From positions 1 to 64,000 of the forward strand of contig CAWDMN010000040.1 in assembly GCA_963803155.1 (NCBI GenBank): 64,000 bases of DNA, in the 5' to 3' direction. Shown here in pieces: positions 16,114 to 24,618 of this stretch. The DNA is from CAWDMN01 sp963803155. Lineage in GTDB: Bacteria; Acidobacteriota; Terriglobia; Versatilivoradales; Versatilivoraceae. The translations under genes and the position numbers were made by a program. Positions within the stretch are counted from its first letter, which is position 1; the number at the start of each line of letters is the position of its first letter. Below the pieces are notes generated by a model. The model saw only the letters and a program-made list of their open reading frames with translations. It was not told the DNA's origin and searched no databases.

Positions 16114-17253
16114 TTATTGGAAATTCTCCACCAGTTCAACCATTTTTTCGTAGTTGCGAATGGTTCTCGAGGATAGCTCCCGTCCGCACGGGCTGGAACT
16201 GGGCATCAAGACAAATCCTCTGCCTTCACCGGAAGTGCCTTCGTCCAACGCCTGTTTCACTTTTTGGGCGAACTCTTCCGCGGGCAAATTCTCGATGTCG
16301 CTGACTTCCAGATTTCCGAACAGCGTGAGTTGCTTCCCGTAATTTCTTCGCACATATGCTAGATCGACATCGCCCTGAGGAGGCGGTTCAATGGGATCCA
16401 GCGCATCCGCGCCCATACCGGCAATGTCATCCAGAATCAATCGGAGATTGCCGTGGGAATGAATCCGGGCAAATCCCCCATGTCGCCGGATGGCCGCCAC
16501 CATTGGCGCATCGTAGCCACACACATATTCCCGGAACAGGCGCGGGGGCAGGTAGGGCGGCGATGCATATTCAGGGCCATGAATTCTCCAGAGCCTGCCA
16601 GGCAACGCCATTGCCACCGCTTCAGTGGTCGGCTGCAGCCGCATTGCGAAGCGGTCCAGCAACTGGCGGAAAAGCTCGGGTTCCGTAAAGCCGACGATGG
16701 TATATTCGGCCATATCAAAAAGAGATGCCGCCAGGCAAAGGGGATCTGGGGTGTCAATCATGACAATTCCCGTGTCTCCCAGCGCCGCTTCAGTCTCCAG
16801 AACCGGTGAAGGATCGACGCTGCCAGTTTTCTCCGGAAAGGGGATCTGCAAAAACGCCTTGAGGTCTTGCGCATCTTTCAACAGATGTTCCAGGGTCCAG
16901 ACAGTATTCACTTCGGGATCCTGCCGGGTGCGGGCCGTCAACACGCGTTTTCCCACCTTGATAGTTTTCACGGCATAGAGGCTGCCGTCTTTAGTGAACC
17001 TTTCCACTTCCGCGATTTCCTCGAGCGGATCCGACAACACATCTTTAAAGGCAACCCTCCGCATGACGATTCGATCCGTCTTTTCCCGTGTCAGTTCAAG
17101 GAGGGGACGCCAGGAAGGATGCGAAAAAATATTCAGCGGATCGGGATCCTCCGGTTTTTCGTCTATTCCGTTCAATTCATAAAAAGATACGCCGGGCCGA
17201 TCTACGGGTTCCCCCTTCAAAGATGCCATGAGTCTGTCTCGACGATTCATCAT
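16114..17253 (-). CDS. Uroporphyrinogen decarboxylase (URO-D) family protein
   Basis: A 379-residue protein that starts MMNRRDRLMASLKGEPVDRP, the standard opening of the URO-D superfamily (NxRERxLxALxGxxVDRxP). Later landmarks are GFTEPELFRQLLDRFAM, HSHGNLRLILDDIAGMGADA, LDPIEPPPQGDVDLA and LFGNLEV, i.e. the barrel segments that in HemE bind the porphyrin and in MtaA/CmuA-like relatives bind a corrinoid or methyl donor. There is no heme gene nearby, so a methyltransferase-type or unknown sugar-linked role is more likely than heme synthesis. ATG start with AAAAGGAA directly upstream. Confidence 0.85.
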   Translation of the reverse strand: MMNRRDRLMASLKGEPVDRPGVSFYELNGIDEKPEDPDPLNIFSHPSWRPLLELTREKTDRIVMRRVAFKDVLSDPLEEIAEVERFTKDGSLYAVKTIKVGKRVLTARTRQDPEVNTVWTLEHLLKDAQDLKAFLQIPFPEKTGSVDPSPVLETEAALGDTGIVMIDTPDPLCLAASLFDMAEYTIVGFTEPELFRQLLDRFAMRLQPTTEAVAMALPGRLWRIHGPEYASPPYLPPRLFREYVCGYDAPMVAAIRRHGGFARIHSHGNLRLILDDIAGMGADALDPIEPPPQGDVDLAYVRRNYGKQLTLFGNLEVSDIENLPAEEFAQKVKQALDEGTSGEGRGFVLMPSSSPCGRELSSRTIRNYEKMVELVENFQ

Positions 17254-17388
17254 TTCCTTTTCTCTCCGCTACTATTTGAAATCCTTCGCAATTACGTAGA
17301 ATATCGCTGCATGGTTCTTATTGGAACGAAGCTGGATCATTTTTGCGCTCAGGTCTCATAAAGAAATAAACAGTTCGGGGATATTTAA

Positions 17389-17633
17389 CTGCATGGTTTT
17401 TGTACCGCCACGCCGATCACTCGCTTCGCTTCGTGCTTTCTCGTTGTGCCTGGTTGCTATGTTTTGCCATGCGGACAGCGCGAAGTGACAACGAGCGATC
17501 AGCTGAGTTATGCCAGCGCTGCATAACCTTGTACAACGGCCCTGATCACTCGCTTCGCTTCGTGCTTTCTCGTTGTGCCTGGTTGCCATGTTTTGCCATG
17601 CGGATAGCGCGAAGTGTCAACGAGCGATCAACC
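17389..17633. repeat. Two units of the 129-bp repeat
   Basis: GATCACTCGCTTCGCTTCGTG starts at 17415 and 17544 (129 bp apart), preceded by the leader CTGCATGGTTTTTGTACCGCC. It occupies the space between the URO-D-family gene and the zinc-ribbon gene. Confidence 0.85.
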
Positions 17634-17674
17634 CAGCTTCACGTGCATCGGCCGCGATCCCTACTCTGCCACCC

Positions 17675-17875
17675 TCAATAACCGATATTGGTTTGTGTTT
17701 CTTCATTAGAACTGTCTGGGCGGCGGAATGCCAGCACCATCGCGTCTCCTTGTTCAGGTCGATTGAATTGCCACGCCATTGCAGCCGCGGCCAAAGGGGG
17801 GAGACTCACCGAACAGGATCCGCAATAACGGTTACTCTCCGGATTCTGGCTCGAACAGACGGGGCATTTACCCAT
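17675..17875 (-). CDS. Small zinc-ribbon protein, possibly a gene fragment
   Basis: The ATG at 17875 has GAGGAG five bases upstream and gives 66 residues. MGKCPVCSSQNPESNRYCGS is a classical zinc ribbon (CPxC...YCxxC) of the type that opens many acidobacterial kinases and membrane proteins. After residue ~25 there is no further domain, and the frame ends at residue 66. It may be a truncated front end of a larger protein. The good ribosome site argues it is at least expressed. Confidence 0.5.
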   Translation of the reverse strand: MGKCPVCSSQNPESNRYCGSCSVSLPPLAAAAMAWQFNRPEQGDAMVLAFRRPDSSNEETQTNIGY

Positions 17876-17887
17876 GGCTCTCCTCAT

Positions 17888-18653
17888 GGAGAACGAAGAA
17901 AGGATTCATTTAAAGGGTGAGTCCGATCCCCTTCTATTCTCACATCATAAACAATCTTAAGACCATTATTTAAATATTATGAGGATTGTTTCGATCATGA
18001 CAGTCTTTTCATTCCGCCGGAATGATCCTAAATCCGCGCGAAAGATGAGTCTGCCCGGCGCATTTTGGGATGAGCCCCAGGCAGCACGATAATCAGCGGG
18101 CGGGAGGTACCAACGAACTCAATGGGAGAGACGAATTCAAGCCGTTATACAAACTTCCCATTTTCCGGTCAGGAGCTCATAGATTGCTTGTTGGTCTTGA
18201 GCTCCCATCAAGAAATCGGATCTAAAGGCCATCAAGCGTGAAGAGGTCCCTTTGCGAGGCTCAAAAGCCCGGTATCGATAATCGGCCGGATCCACGGGGG
18301 CATGGTTGGCTTGATTCTAATAGTTTCTAAAAATGCAATTAAGGGTTCGTCGTTATAATACCCCTGTGAAAGAAAATCCAGTGGCGAGTTGGACATGGGC
18401 ACGGGATGAAGAGTATCCGTCATGATCATGAAAAACATCATGTGCCACTTTTGGGGAGCGGGGCATATGAGCGGCCCTGCTAGCGAATATTGCGAGACTT
18501 GGGGCTTGGCCACCCAGCTCCAGCCAAAGGCCCATGGCTTTTGCCTCAGGCGGATTCACCGCAGCTTCCCTGCATACGAGGGTGCGTGCGGTTACTTTTT
18601 TTGTTCAGGCAAGGTTTCTAGATTGGCATTCGATTCGATGGTGTTTATTGCAA
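17888..18653. other. Gap with repeats and a weak coding trace
   Basis: No intact gene. A minus-strand open frame at 18232-18513 contains an ordered-looking run (NDEPLIAFLETIRIKPTMPP) without a family. At 18525-18565 the string GGCCCATGGCTTTTGCCTCAGGCGGATTCACCG resembles repeat copies at 58677 and, inverted, at 63224. Confidence 0.35.
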
Positions 18654-19103
18654 ATGACACGAATTGATCTGATTTCTTTTCCTTTTCGTGCGGTCCTTTT
18701 CTTGCTGTTGCTTGCATTGGCGTACTATCTTGGCTACGGGACTTTACGCGAAGATTGGCGGAAAGACTTGCCGAAAACCGGCATCGTTGTCCGGTACACT
18801 CGGAATGGCCGCCCCTGGCGAATTTTCTATGATCGGGATCGGAACGGGAAGTGGGATATGTGGATCGATGAGCGGGCGGGGCGTCCATACATTATTAGTA
18901 TCGACGACGATGGAGATGGCAAGCCCGATCGCGAAGAAGACGAATGGGGGAATCCGCTGTCTCCTCGTCAGGCGGCGGAACTGCGCGGACATAAAACCAT
19001 CGTGGAATTTCTGCACAATCCCCGGCAATTGATATTTTCGGGTTTGGCCGTCCTGCTTTACGCGGCGTTGGAATTCATTCTCCGCCGGAAAGCGTACCGG
19101 TAA
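18654..19103 (+). CDS. Two-span membrane protein with calcium-loop-like Asp-rich middle
   Basis: I use the ATG at 18654 (MTRIDLISFPFR), because the longer frame upstream crosses a repeat. The 149 residues have one membrane span at ~13-29, an extracytoplasmic middle and a second span at ~125-142. The middle carries DRDRNGKWDMWID and DDDGDGKPDREED, two runs of the D-x-D-x-D-G type that resemble EF-hand/thrombospondin-3-like calcium loops. This suggests calcium binding outside the cytoplasm. No named family is recognised. Confidence 0.6.
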   Translation: MTRIDLISFPFRAVLFLLLLALAYYLGYGTLREDWRKDLPKTGIVVRYTRNGRPWRIFYDRDRNGKWDMWIDERAGRPYIISIDDDGDGKPDREEDEWGNPLSPRQAAELRGHKTIVEFLHNPRQLIFSGLAVLLYAALEFILRRKAYR

Positions 19104-19167
19104 GTAGAGTCAATCTACAAAGCGCTATTTATTAACGCAAAGTTTATTGTGATTTTTGACGGATTCT

Positions 19168-20994
19168 CTATTTCCTATTTGGAGCCCGTCCTTCCAGCCC
19201 GGCCAAGAATTGCTTCAGCTCCAAATATTGGAGCCAGAGGCGTTGATTCATGGAACTAAGTTGGCCAAGTTCGCCACGGGAGCGCACGTGCTGGGCAAAT
19301 GTGGTGAAGAGTTTTTCCAGTGGAGCCTCTTCCAAAGCGGTTTTCGCGATTCGCCTTTTGTCCGGCAAAGCATCCGGTCCCAGCTGATCGCTCATCCATT
19401 GTTCCTTCAGCTGGTAGGCCGGTTCCAGCTTCCGGCCCGTCTCATCCAGCAACAAGGTGAAGAGGAGTCGGGCGGCCAACCACTCCAGGTTGGCACGAAA
19501 AACGGCATTCCTTTCGTTCGAGGCAAGATGTTGGACGGAAGAATAGAAAGAGCTGATCTCTTCTCTACGGGCAGTGGATATCCGTCCCCAGGAGGGTTGG
19601 TAGGGGAAATATTCCGGCGATTCCAACTCGAGGGTTTTTTGCTCATCCATTCGGACCAGTAAATCCGTCAGCAAATTTGCGGCATCGGAGCCATATTCTT
19701 TTTCCACGGCCTGCCGGTAAAAGGCTTTCAAGGGAGGAATAGCCGAGGGATTTCCGGCAAATTGGGCAAAAGCCGACAGATTGGTTTTAATTTCTTCGGT
19801 GCGCCAGTGAATTGCCAATACTCCGTCCAATTGTTGGCTGTGTGCCAGCCGTATTTGTTCCTGCAACAATTGAACCCGCGGCTGGAGGTGCCATAAAGCG
19901 TGGTCTCCTTCCAACCATGGGATGGCCCAAACCCTGCGATGGCGCGCAATTTCACCCAGGGTAAGCGATTGAGCCGATTGCCCGAGGCCGGCATTCAAGC
20001 AACTGAAAATGATTCCTTTCCCCAAAGCCTGATCTAATCCCTGTAGAAGCTCAGGCAGTTGTCTCCCTCCTCCCCAGCCGCTGATGGTGATCTCCAAACT
20101 GGGCGCCTTTACGGCAAGATACTTCTGGGCAGCCTGGAGGTAGGCAAGAGACCAGACTCCGGCAAAGACAGTCTCCTCGTTTCCGTTATGCTGGAAGAGA
20201 TGGGCATTTTCTTCCATCAATTTCTGGAACGGTTTTCCAGGCTGGGCTTTTTGAACGAGCAGGGAATGCTCATGAAGCCAAAGCCAAATCCCATCGAGTT
20301 GCGGATATGAATCGACAATGTCATCCAGTGTGTTGCGGAGTATTTCCAGCGAGGCGGGATGGGTAGGATCAGGAAGATCGGCTCCCGGAATCATCGAATC
20401 CTGAGGTACGATTGAAGCCAGCTCAGGAGGATGAATGCCAAACTCAAATCCCAGTGCCACTTTGATTTGATGTTGATGAGCTAACCGGATGACCTCGAGA
20501 AACATCCGGTGCGCGCGGTCATACCGATCCCGGTTATCGCGGGCAAGCAGGGCGTAAGAAGCGCCAAAGGCATCCACTTCACCGATTCGCGGGAATTTTT
20601 CCGCGGTATGGAAGGCAAAACCGGAAAGTGGCAAGGGTCGATATCCCCAGCGCGCAGTCAGCGAAGTGTCAAAACCTGCTTCAGGCAATACATTCCGATA
20701 TTGCACTCTCACCAATGGCTCCACATAAGGAGCATATCGTTGGGCGCCCCCGGTATAACAATGAAAGGCCACATAATTCAATCCCAGTCTCTTTGCCTGT
20801 TCAAAATAGCGGTGGTAGTCCTCCAATTCCCAAGCAGAGGGGCCGGAAAGGAAGTTGTGCCAGAGCAGAGTCCCCCGGATCGTAAATCCAGGCAGAAGTG
20901 ACGCCTGTGCCGGGATCTGGTTGGAAAAACCATTGCAGGCCCAGAATAAGACTAAAAACAAAATGACTGCGTTCCGCGGGATTTGTCGGCTCAT
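19168..20994 (-). CDS. Exported glycoside-hydrolase-like TIM-barrel protein
   Basis: A 608-residue protein with a signal peptide (AVILFLVLFWACNG). The mature protein starts like a barrel that scans a sugar chain: RGTLLWHNFLSGPSAWELED, YHRYFEQAKRLGLNYVAFHC, IKVALGFEFGIHPPEL, LDGIWLWLHEHS. The acids in FEFG and LHEHS are plausible catalytic residues, and the layout recalls alpha-glucuronidase/GH115- or GH20-like enzymes, but I cannot assign a family. The C-terminal ~180 residues are helical. It overlaps nothing; the thioesterase-like gene lies 9 bp upstream of its start region, so both may share a transcript. Confidence 0.65.
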   Translation of the reverse strand: MSRQIPRNAVILFLVLFWACNGFSNQIPAQASLLPGFTIRGTLLWHNFLSGPSAWELEDYHRYFEQAKRLGLNYVAFHCYTGGAQRYAPYVEPLVRVQYRNVLPEAGFDTSLTARWGYRPLPLSGFAFHTAEKFPRIGEVDAFGASYALLARDNRDRYDRAHRMFLEVIRLAHQHQIKVALGFEFGIHPPELASIVPQDSMIPGADLPDPTHPASLEILRNTLDDIVDSYPQLDGIWLWLHEHSLLVQKAQPGKPFQKLMEENAHLFQHNGNEETVFAGVWSLAYLQAAQKYLAVKAPSLEITISGWGGGRQLPELLQGLDQALGKGIIFSCLNAGLGQSAQSLTLGEIARHRRVWAIPWLEGDHALWHLQPRVQLLQEQIRLAHSQQLDGVLAIHWRTEEIKTNLSAFAQFAGNPSAIPPLKAFYRQAVEKEYGSDAANLLTDLLVRMDEQKTLELESPEYFPYQPSWGRISTARREEISSFYSSVQHLASNERNAVFRANLEWLAARLLFTLLLDETGRKLEPAYQLKEQWMSDQLGPDALPDKRRIAKTALEEAPLEKLFTTFAQHVRSRGELGQLSSMNQRLWLQYLELKQFLAGLEGRAPNRK

Positions 20995-21003
20995 GTACGC
21001 TCC

Positions 21004-21441
21004 TCATATGGTCGGAGAAGAGGGAACGGAGGGAAGATTGGATTTATCTTCTTTGTTGTACGCCAAACCCTGGAACAGCGCCACAAGCTCTTTCTTGTCG
21101 TTTCGGATTTCGACGATGCAGCTCGAAAGACGTTTGGGATCGGACACCTCGCGGGCTTCCGCGGTGAGGGTTCCTTCTGAAACTGCTTTTAAACATGAGA
21201 TGTTCATGTTGATCCCCACAGACAAATGCTCGTGGGAATTGCAGGCGGCGGCGAACGCGAAGTCGGCCAGCGTGAAGAGAACTCCGCCATGCACCGATCC
21301 ATGGCCGTTCAGATGTTCGGCTTCGATCTTCATCTGTACCCGGGCATAGCCGGATGAAACTTCCTCTACTGCCAGGCCGCAAAGCCGTGCAAACCGGTCC
21401 TGTGTGATGTACCTCAACGGGCTGGAATGATCTTTATTCAT
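21004..21441 (-). CDS. PaaI-type hotdog-fold thioesterase
   Basis: A 145-residue protein with the PaaI signature: LNGHGSVHGGVLFTLADFAF, where HGG-x-x-F-x-LAD forms the active-site turn and helix of the hotdog fold. These enzymes hydrolyse aryl- or acyl-CoA thioesters, usually as tetramers in the cytoplasm. The start ATG is preceded by AAAGGATTG. It is upstream of and in the same direction as the exported glycosidase-like gene, with 9 bp between them, but no functional link is apparent. Confidence 0.85.
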   Translation of the reverse strand: MNKDHSSPLRYITQDRFARLCGLAVEEVSSGYARVQMKIEAEHLNGHGSVHGGVLFTLADFAFAAACNSHEHLSVGINMNISCLKAVSEGTLTAEAREVSDPKRLSSCIVEIRNDKKELVALFQGLAYNKEDKSNLPSVPSSPTI

Positions 21442-22137
21442 GATGACAATCCTTTCGAAAATTGCTGGATGGGGTCAAATTAAAGAGGCATGAATAAGCA
21501 TGCATAAAAGTATGGATCCAGGGAACGTCCGTGACAAGAGTTGCCGAAGGTTCGACTTTTGATATCGGAAAGCATGCAACCTCCAGTTCGAAGTCTATTT
21601 TGCTTTGGGCGTGAAGGTTGGGGCAATGATAAAATGTTTTCCGGCCGCCAAATAGGAGAGCATGCAACAAGTTAATTTCCAGCCCAGCCCAAGCCAGAAT
21701 GGCAATGACTGACCAGGCAAAAAAAGATCCAGGCCAAAAATTGTCTTATGATCTTTCCATTAATGCGAGGCGAACTACCTGGATAGGGCTTTACCGGAGG
21801 ATTGTCCAGCCCTTCATCGCCCGTCCCGTTGGCGAGGAAATTTTTCTGGAAGGGAGCTTCAAAAAGGGGGAATTGATCTGATGGATATTTTCCCTGGCTA
21901 CCTCCGAAAGCTGTCATGGCGGGCTGTTCAATCCAATGTTGGGGGAGACCGTAGGCAATTGAAACAAGAATTGCGGGTGACTCGGCGCAAATAGGGACAC
22001 TGCTTTTTTTGACGAGAATCGGGGAATCGTCACTTCTGTGCCGATTTCCTCCCAATTCCAAAATTGAGATTTCTGGACTTTCTTTGAAACCGGGCTGATC
22101 GAGGGGCGTCTAATAGGAGAAACAACTGGAGGCTACC
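21442..22137. other. Gap with two doubtful small reading frames
   Basis: Two linked plus-strand frames, 21699-21881 (60 codons, MAMTDQAKKDPGQKLSYDLS) and a following frame starting at 21881 through a TGATG overlap (MDIFPGYLRKLSWRAV...), have a coding-like look but no ribosome sites and no known family. GGAGAAACAACTGGAGG just before 22138 is the ribosome site of the next gene. Confidence 0.3.
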
Positions 22138-22815
22138 ATGAGTAATTTACGTCCTATACTGCCAGGGATTTTTTGGCTGGTCCTCTGTTTGAGCTTTTCG
22201 GTAATCTCGCTGCAGGCGCAGATTTCCAAAAGAGATCCGGGGCTGGATACAAAAGTGAAGAATTTTCTGGATCGGCACGCCGGGCAATGGCATGACTGGA
22301 ACATCCCACCGGTGGATGGCCAAACACTGCATGACCTGATTTTAAAAAACAATTACAAGCGGGCTTTGGAAATAGGAACCTCGACTGGTCTTTCGGGCAT
22401 CTGGATTGCCTGGGCGCTCAGCAAAACAGGGGGACGATTGATTACCGTCGAACTGGATGAAACACGCCACAAAGTTGCCCTGGCCAATTTTAAAGAGGCG
22501 GGATTGGCGGATTACATCGATGCCCGATTGGCCGATGCCCACACTTTGGTGCCCACCTTGAGCGGACCCTTTGATTTTGTTTTTTCCGATGCGGACAAGG
22601 AGTGGTACAAAAAATATTTTATGGCCGTCGAGCCCAAACTCAGAGTGGGAGGCTGTTACACCGCGCATAATGTATATCCTTCTCAAAGCGGGAGAGGGGG
22701 TTTTGGAGGAGCTCAGGAGTTCCTTGCGTATGTGGAAAGTCTGTCCCAATATGAAACCACGGTGAACAGTTCCGGCGGCGGCATTTCCATCAGTTACAAA
22801 AAACAGGGGAAGTGA
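22138..22815 (+). CDS. Exported class I O-methyltransferase
   Basis: A 225-residue protein with a hydrophobic start (PGIFWLVLCLSFSVISLQAQ) that looks like a signal peptide. The core is the catechol-O-methyltransferase-like fold: ALEIGTSTGLSGIWIAWALS (SAM-binding loop), LITVELDE, DFVFSDADKEWYKKYF and a C-terminal GGGISISYKK. A periplasmic SAM-dependent enzyme would be unusual, because SAM is cytoplasmic; the segment may rather be a membrane anchor. Strong ribosome site (TGGAGG). It is followed after 3 bp by the permease gene, forming an operon. Confidence 0.8.
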   Translation: MSNLRPILPGIFWLVLCLSFSVISLQAQISKRDPGLDTKVKNFLDRHAGQWHDWNIPPVDGQTLHDLILKNNYKRALEIGTSTGLSGIWIAWALSKTGGRLITVELDETRHKVALANFKEAGLADYIDARLADAHTLVPTLSGPFDFVFSDADKEWYKKYFMAVEPKLRVGGCYTAHNVYPSQSGRGGFGGAQEFLAYVESLSQYETTVNSSGGGISISYKKQGK

Positions 22816-22818
22816 TTC

Positions 22819-24174
22819 ATGGCAGAACCCGCCGTACCCGGAGAACTGGAACGCAGGCTTGGTTTGACTGCCAGCACCAATATCGTGGTCTCAAATATGA
22901 TTGGGGCGGGCATTTTCACCACTTCCGGTTTGCTTATGGCGGATCTCCACAATCCATGGGTCATGATAGTCCTATGGATCGCCGGGGGTTTTTTAGCGCT
23001 ATGTGGAGCGCTCTGTTATGGCGAATTGGGGGCCGCCATGCCCCAAGCCGGGGGGGAATATGTTTTTCTCTCGCGGCTCTTTCACCCTCTCTTCGGATTC
23101 CTCAGCGGCTGGGTTTCCTTCGTAGTCGGTTTTTCCGCTCCCATTGCGGCTGCTTCCATAGGCTGCTCCGAATATCTGCTCAAGGCCTTTCCTCAACTGG
23201 CGGATTGGGGGATGATGACACCTTGGCTTTCCATGGCTGCCTTCAAAAAAATTCTTTCCATTCTGATCATAACCCTGGTGACGTTCATTCATTTAAGAGG
23301 AGTGAAATTCAGCGCGAAATTTCAAACCGGTTGCACCTGGTTGGAAATGGCTGTAATTACAGGCTTGGTGGTGGGAGGATTCTGTTGGGGGAAAGGGGAA
23401 ATGAGCCATTTCACTCAAGGCGGGGGATTCTCCTTCGATTTTTCCGGATGGAAGACCCTCGGCCTGTCCATGATGTGGATTATGTTTGCCTATAGCGGCT
23501 GGAATGCCTCCACTTATATTGCCTCTGAAATTGCCAACCCCGCCAAAAACCTTCCCCGCTCACTCTTGCTGGGAACAGTCATCATCTTGATTTTTTATGT
23601 CGGATTGAATGTTTTTTTTGTCTATGCCATTCCTCCCAACGACATGAAGGGAGTCATCTCCATTGCCAGCTTGGCGGTGGGCAATGCTTTTGGACCGTTC
23701 GTGATTCCTTTTTTCTCCCTGTTGATTGCGTTTGCCCTCTTTTCCTCCCTGAGTGCCTTCACCATCCTGGGGCCGCGAGTCTATTACTCCATGGCAAGGG
23801 ATGGCTATTTCTTCAAATTTGCCGCCAAGATTCATCCCGAATTTCACGTCCCGTCGAAGGCCATTCTACTGCAAGGATTCCTATCCGCTATCCTGGTACT
23901 CTCCGGAACATTCGATCAAATATTGACCTACTTGGGTTTCTCCCTCGGGATATTTCCAATTCTCGCCGTCCTCGGCGTCTTCAAGTTGAGAAGCTCTAAT
24001 CGGAGCCAGTATCGCATGCCGGGCTACCCACTAGTCCCAGCGCTGTACATCCTTTTCGGTCTCTGCATGCTGGCTCTGAGTTTCTGCGAACGTCCCTGGG
24101 AATCCTCTCTCGCTTTGGCCACGGTAATAGCGGGAATTCCCGCCTTTATTGTTTTCAAAAACAAAAGATCTTAA
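22819..24174 (+). CDS. Amino acid permease (APC superfamily)
   Basis: A 451-residue protein with about twelve membrane spans. The N-terminal NIVVSNMIGAGIFTTSGLLM is the substrate-binding unwound helix of the APC fold, and GELGAAMPQAGGEYVFLSRL is the conserved helix-3 region. It should be a proton- or solute-coupled transporter for an amino acid or amine; the substrate is not visible. Translationally coupled to the methyltransferase (3-bp gap, no separate ribosome site). Confidence 0.9.
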   Translation: MAEPAVPGELERRLGLTASTNIVVSNMIGAGIFTTSGLLMADLHNPWVMIVLWIAGGFLALCGALCYGELGAAMPQAGGEYVFLSRLFHPLFGFLSGWVSFVVGFSAPIAAASIGCSEYLLKAFPQLADWGMMTPWLSMAAFKKILSILIITLVTFIHLRGVKFSAKFQTGCTWLEMAVITGLVVGGFCWGKGEMSHFTQGGGFSFDFSGWKTLGLSMMWIMFAYSGWNASTYIASEIANPAKNLPRSLLLGTVIILIFYVGLNVFFVYAIPPNDMKGVISIASLAVGNAFGPFVIPFFSLLIAFALFSSLSAFTILGPRVYYSMARDGYFFKFAAKIHPEFHVPSKAILLQGFLSAILVLSGTFDQILTYLGFSLGIFPILAVLGVFKLRSSNRSQYRMPGYPLVPALYILFGLCMLALSFCERPWESSLALATVIAGIPAFIVFKNKRS

Positions 24175-24618
24175 CCAGTCTGGGCCGATGAATAAATCAT
24201 GCTCAAAGCTTGACAGCAGGAGCTTTTCAGCCGCATGATTGTGCTTGGCGGAAATACAATTTGCGGCGGCTATCCATTCACGCAGGCAGTGGCGTCCTGG
24301 CGTACCATAAATCTTGGAAGAATTTATCCGGAAGCACCCATAGATCACCCCGGCAGAGCGGGGTCATGTGCATCTCTATGGTCTGATATTGCCACTGGAA
24401 CTTAAGCTTGGGAATTCGCGAAGGATTGAACAGGCTCATCGCGAGGGTTGTCCAGCGCCAATGTTGCTTGGGTAACGACTGGTTGAGATTGCCCGCGAAT
24501 TCAGCGTCGAAGAGGCCAGCCGGGGCGCCGAGCCAGCTCTGGCGGCGCATAATTTCTGGAGTGGTGGCTTTTCCCACTCGTCGATCAATGCATCGTGAAA
24601 GAGTCAAAGGAGAATTCC
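24175..24618. other. Gap before the sheath gene
   Basis: A minus-strand frame at 24278-24673 with WQYQTIEMHMTPLCRGDL near its end looks partly coding but matches nothing I know and overlaps the sheath gene start. AAAGGAGAATTCC directly before 24619 is the ribosome site of the next gene. Confidence 0.35.
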
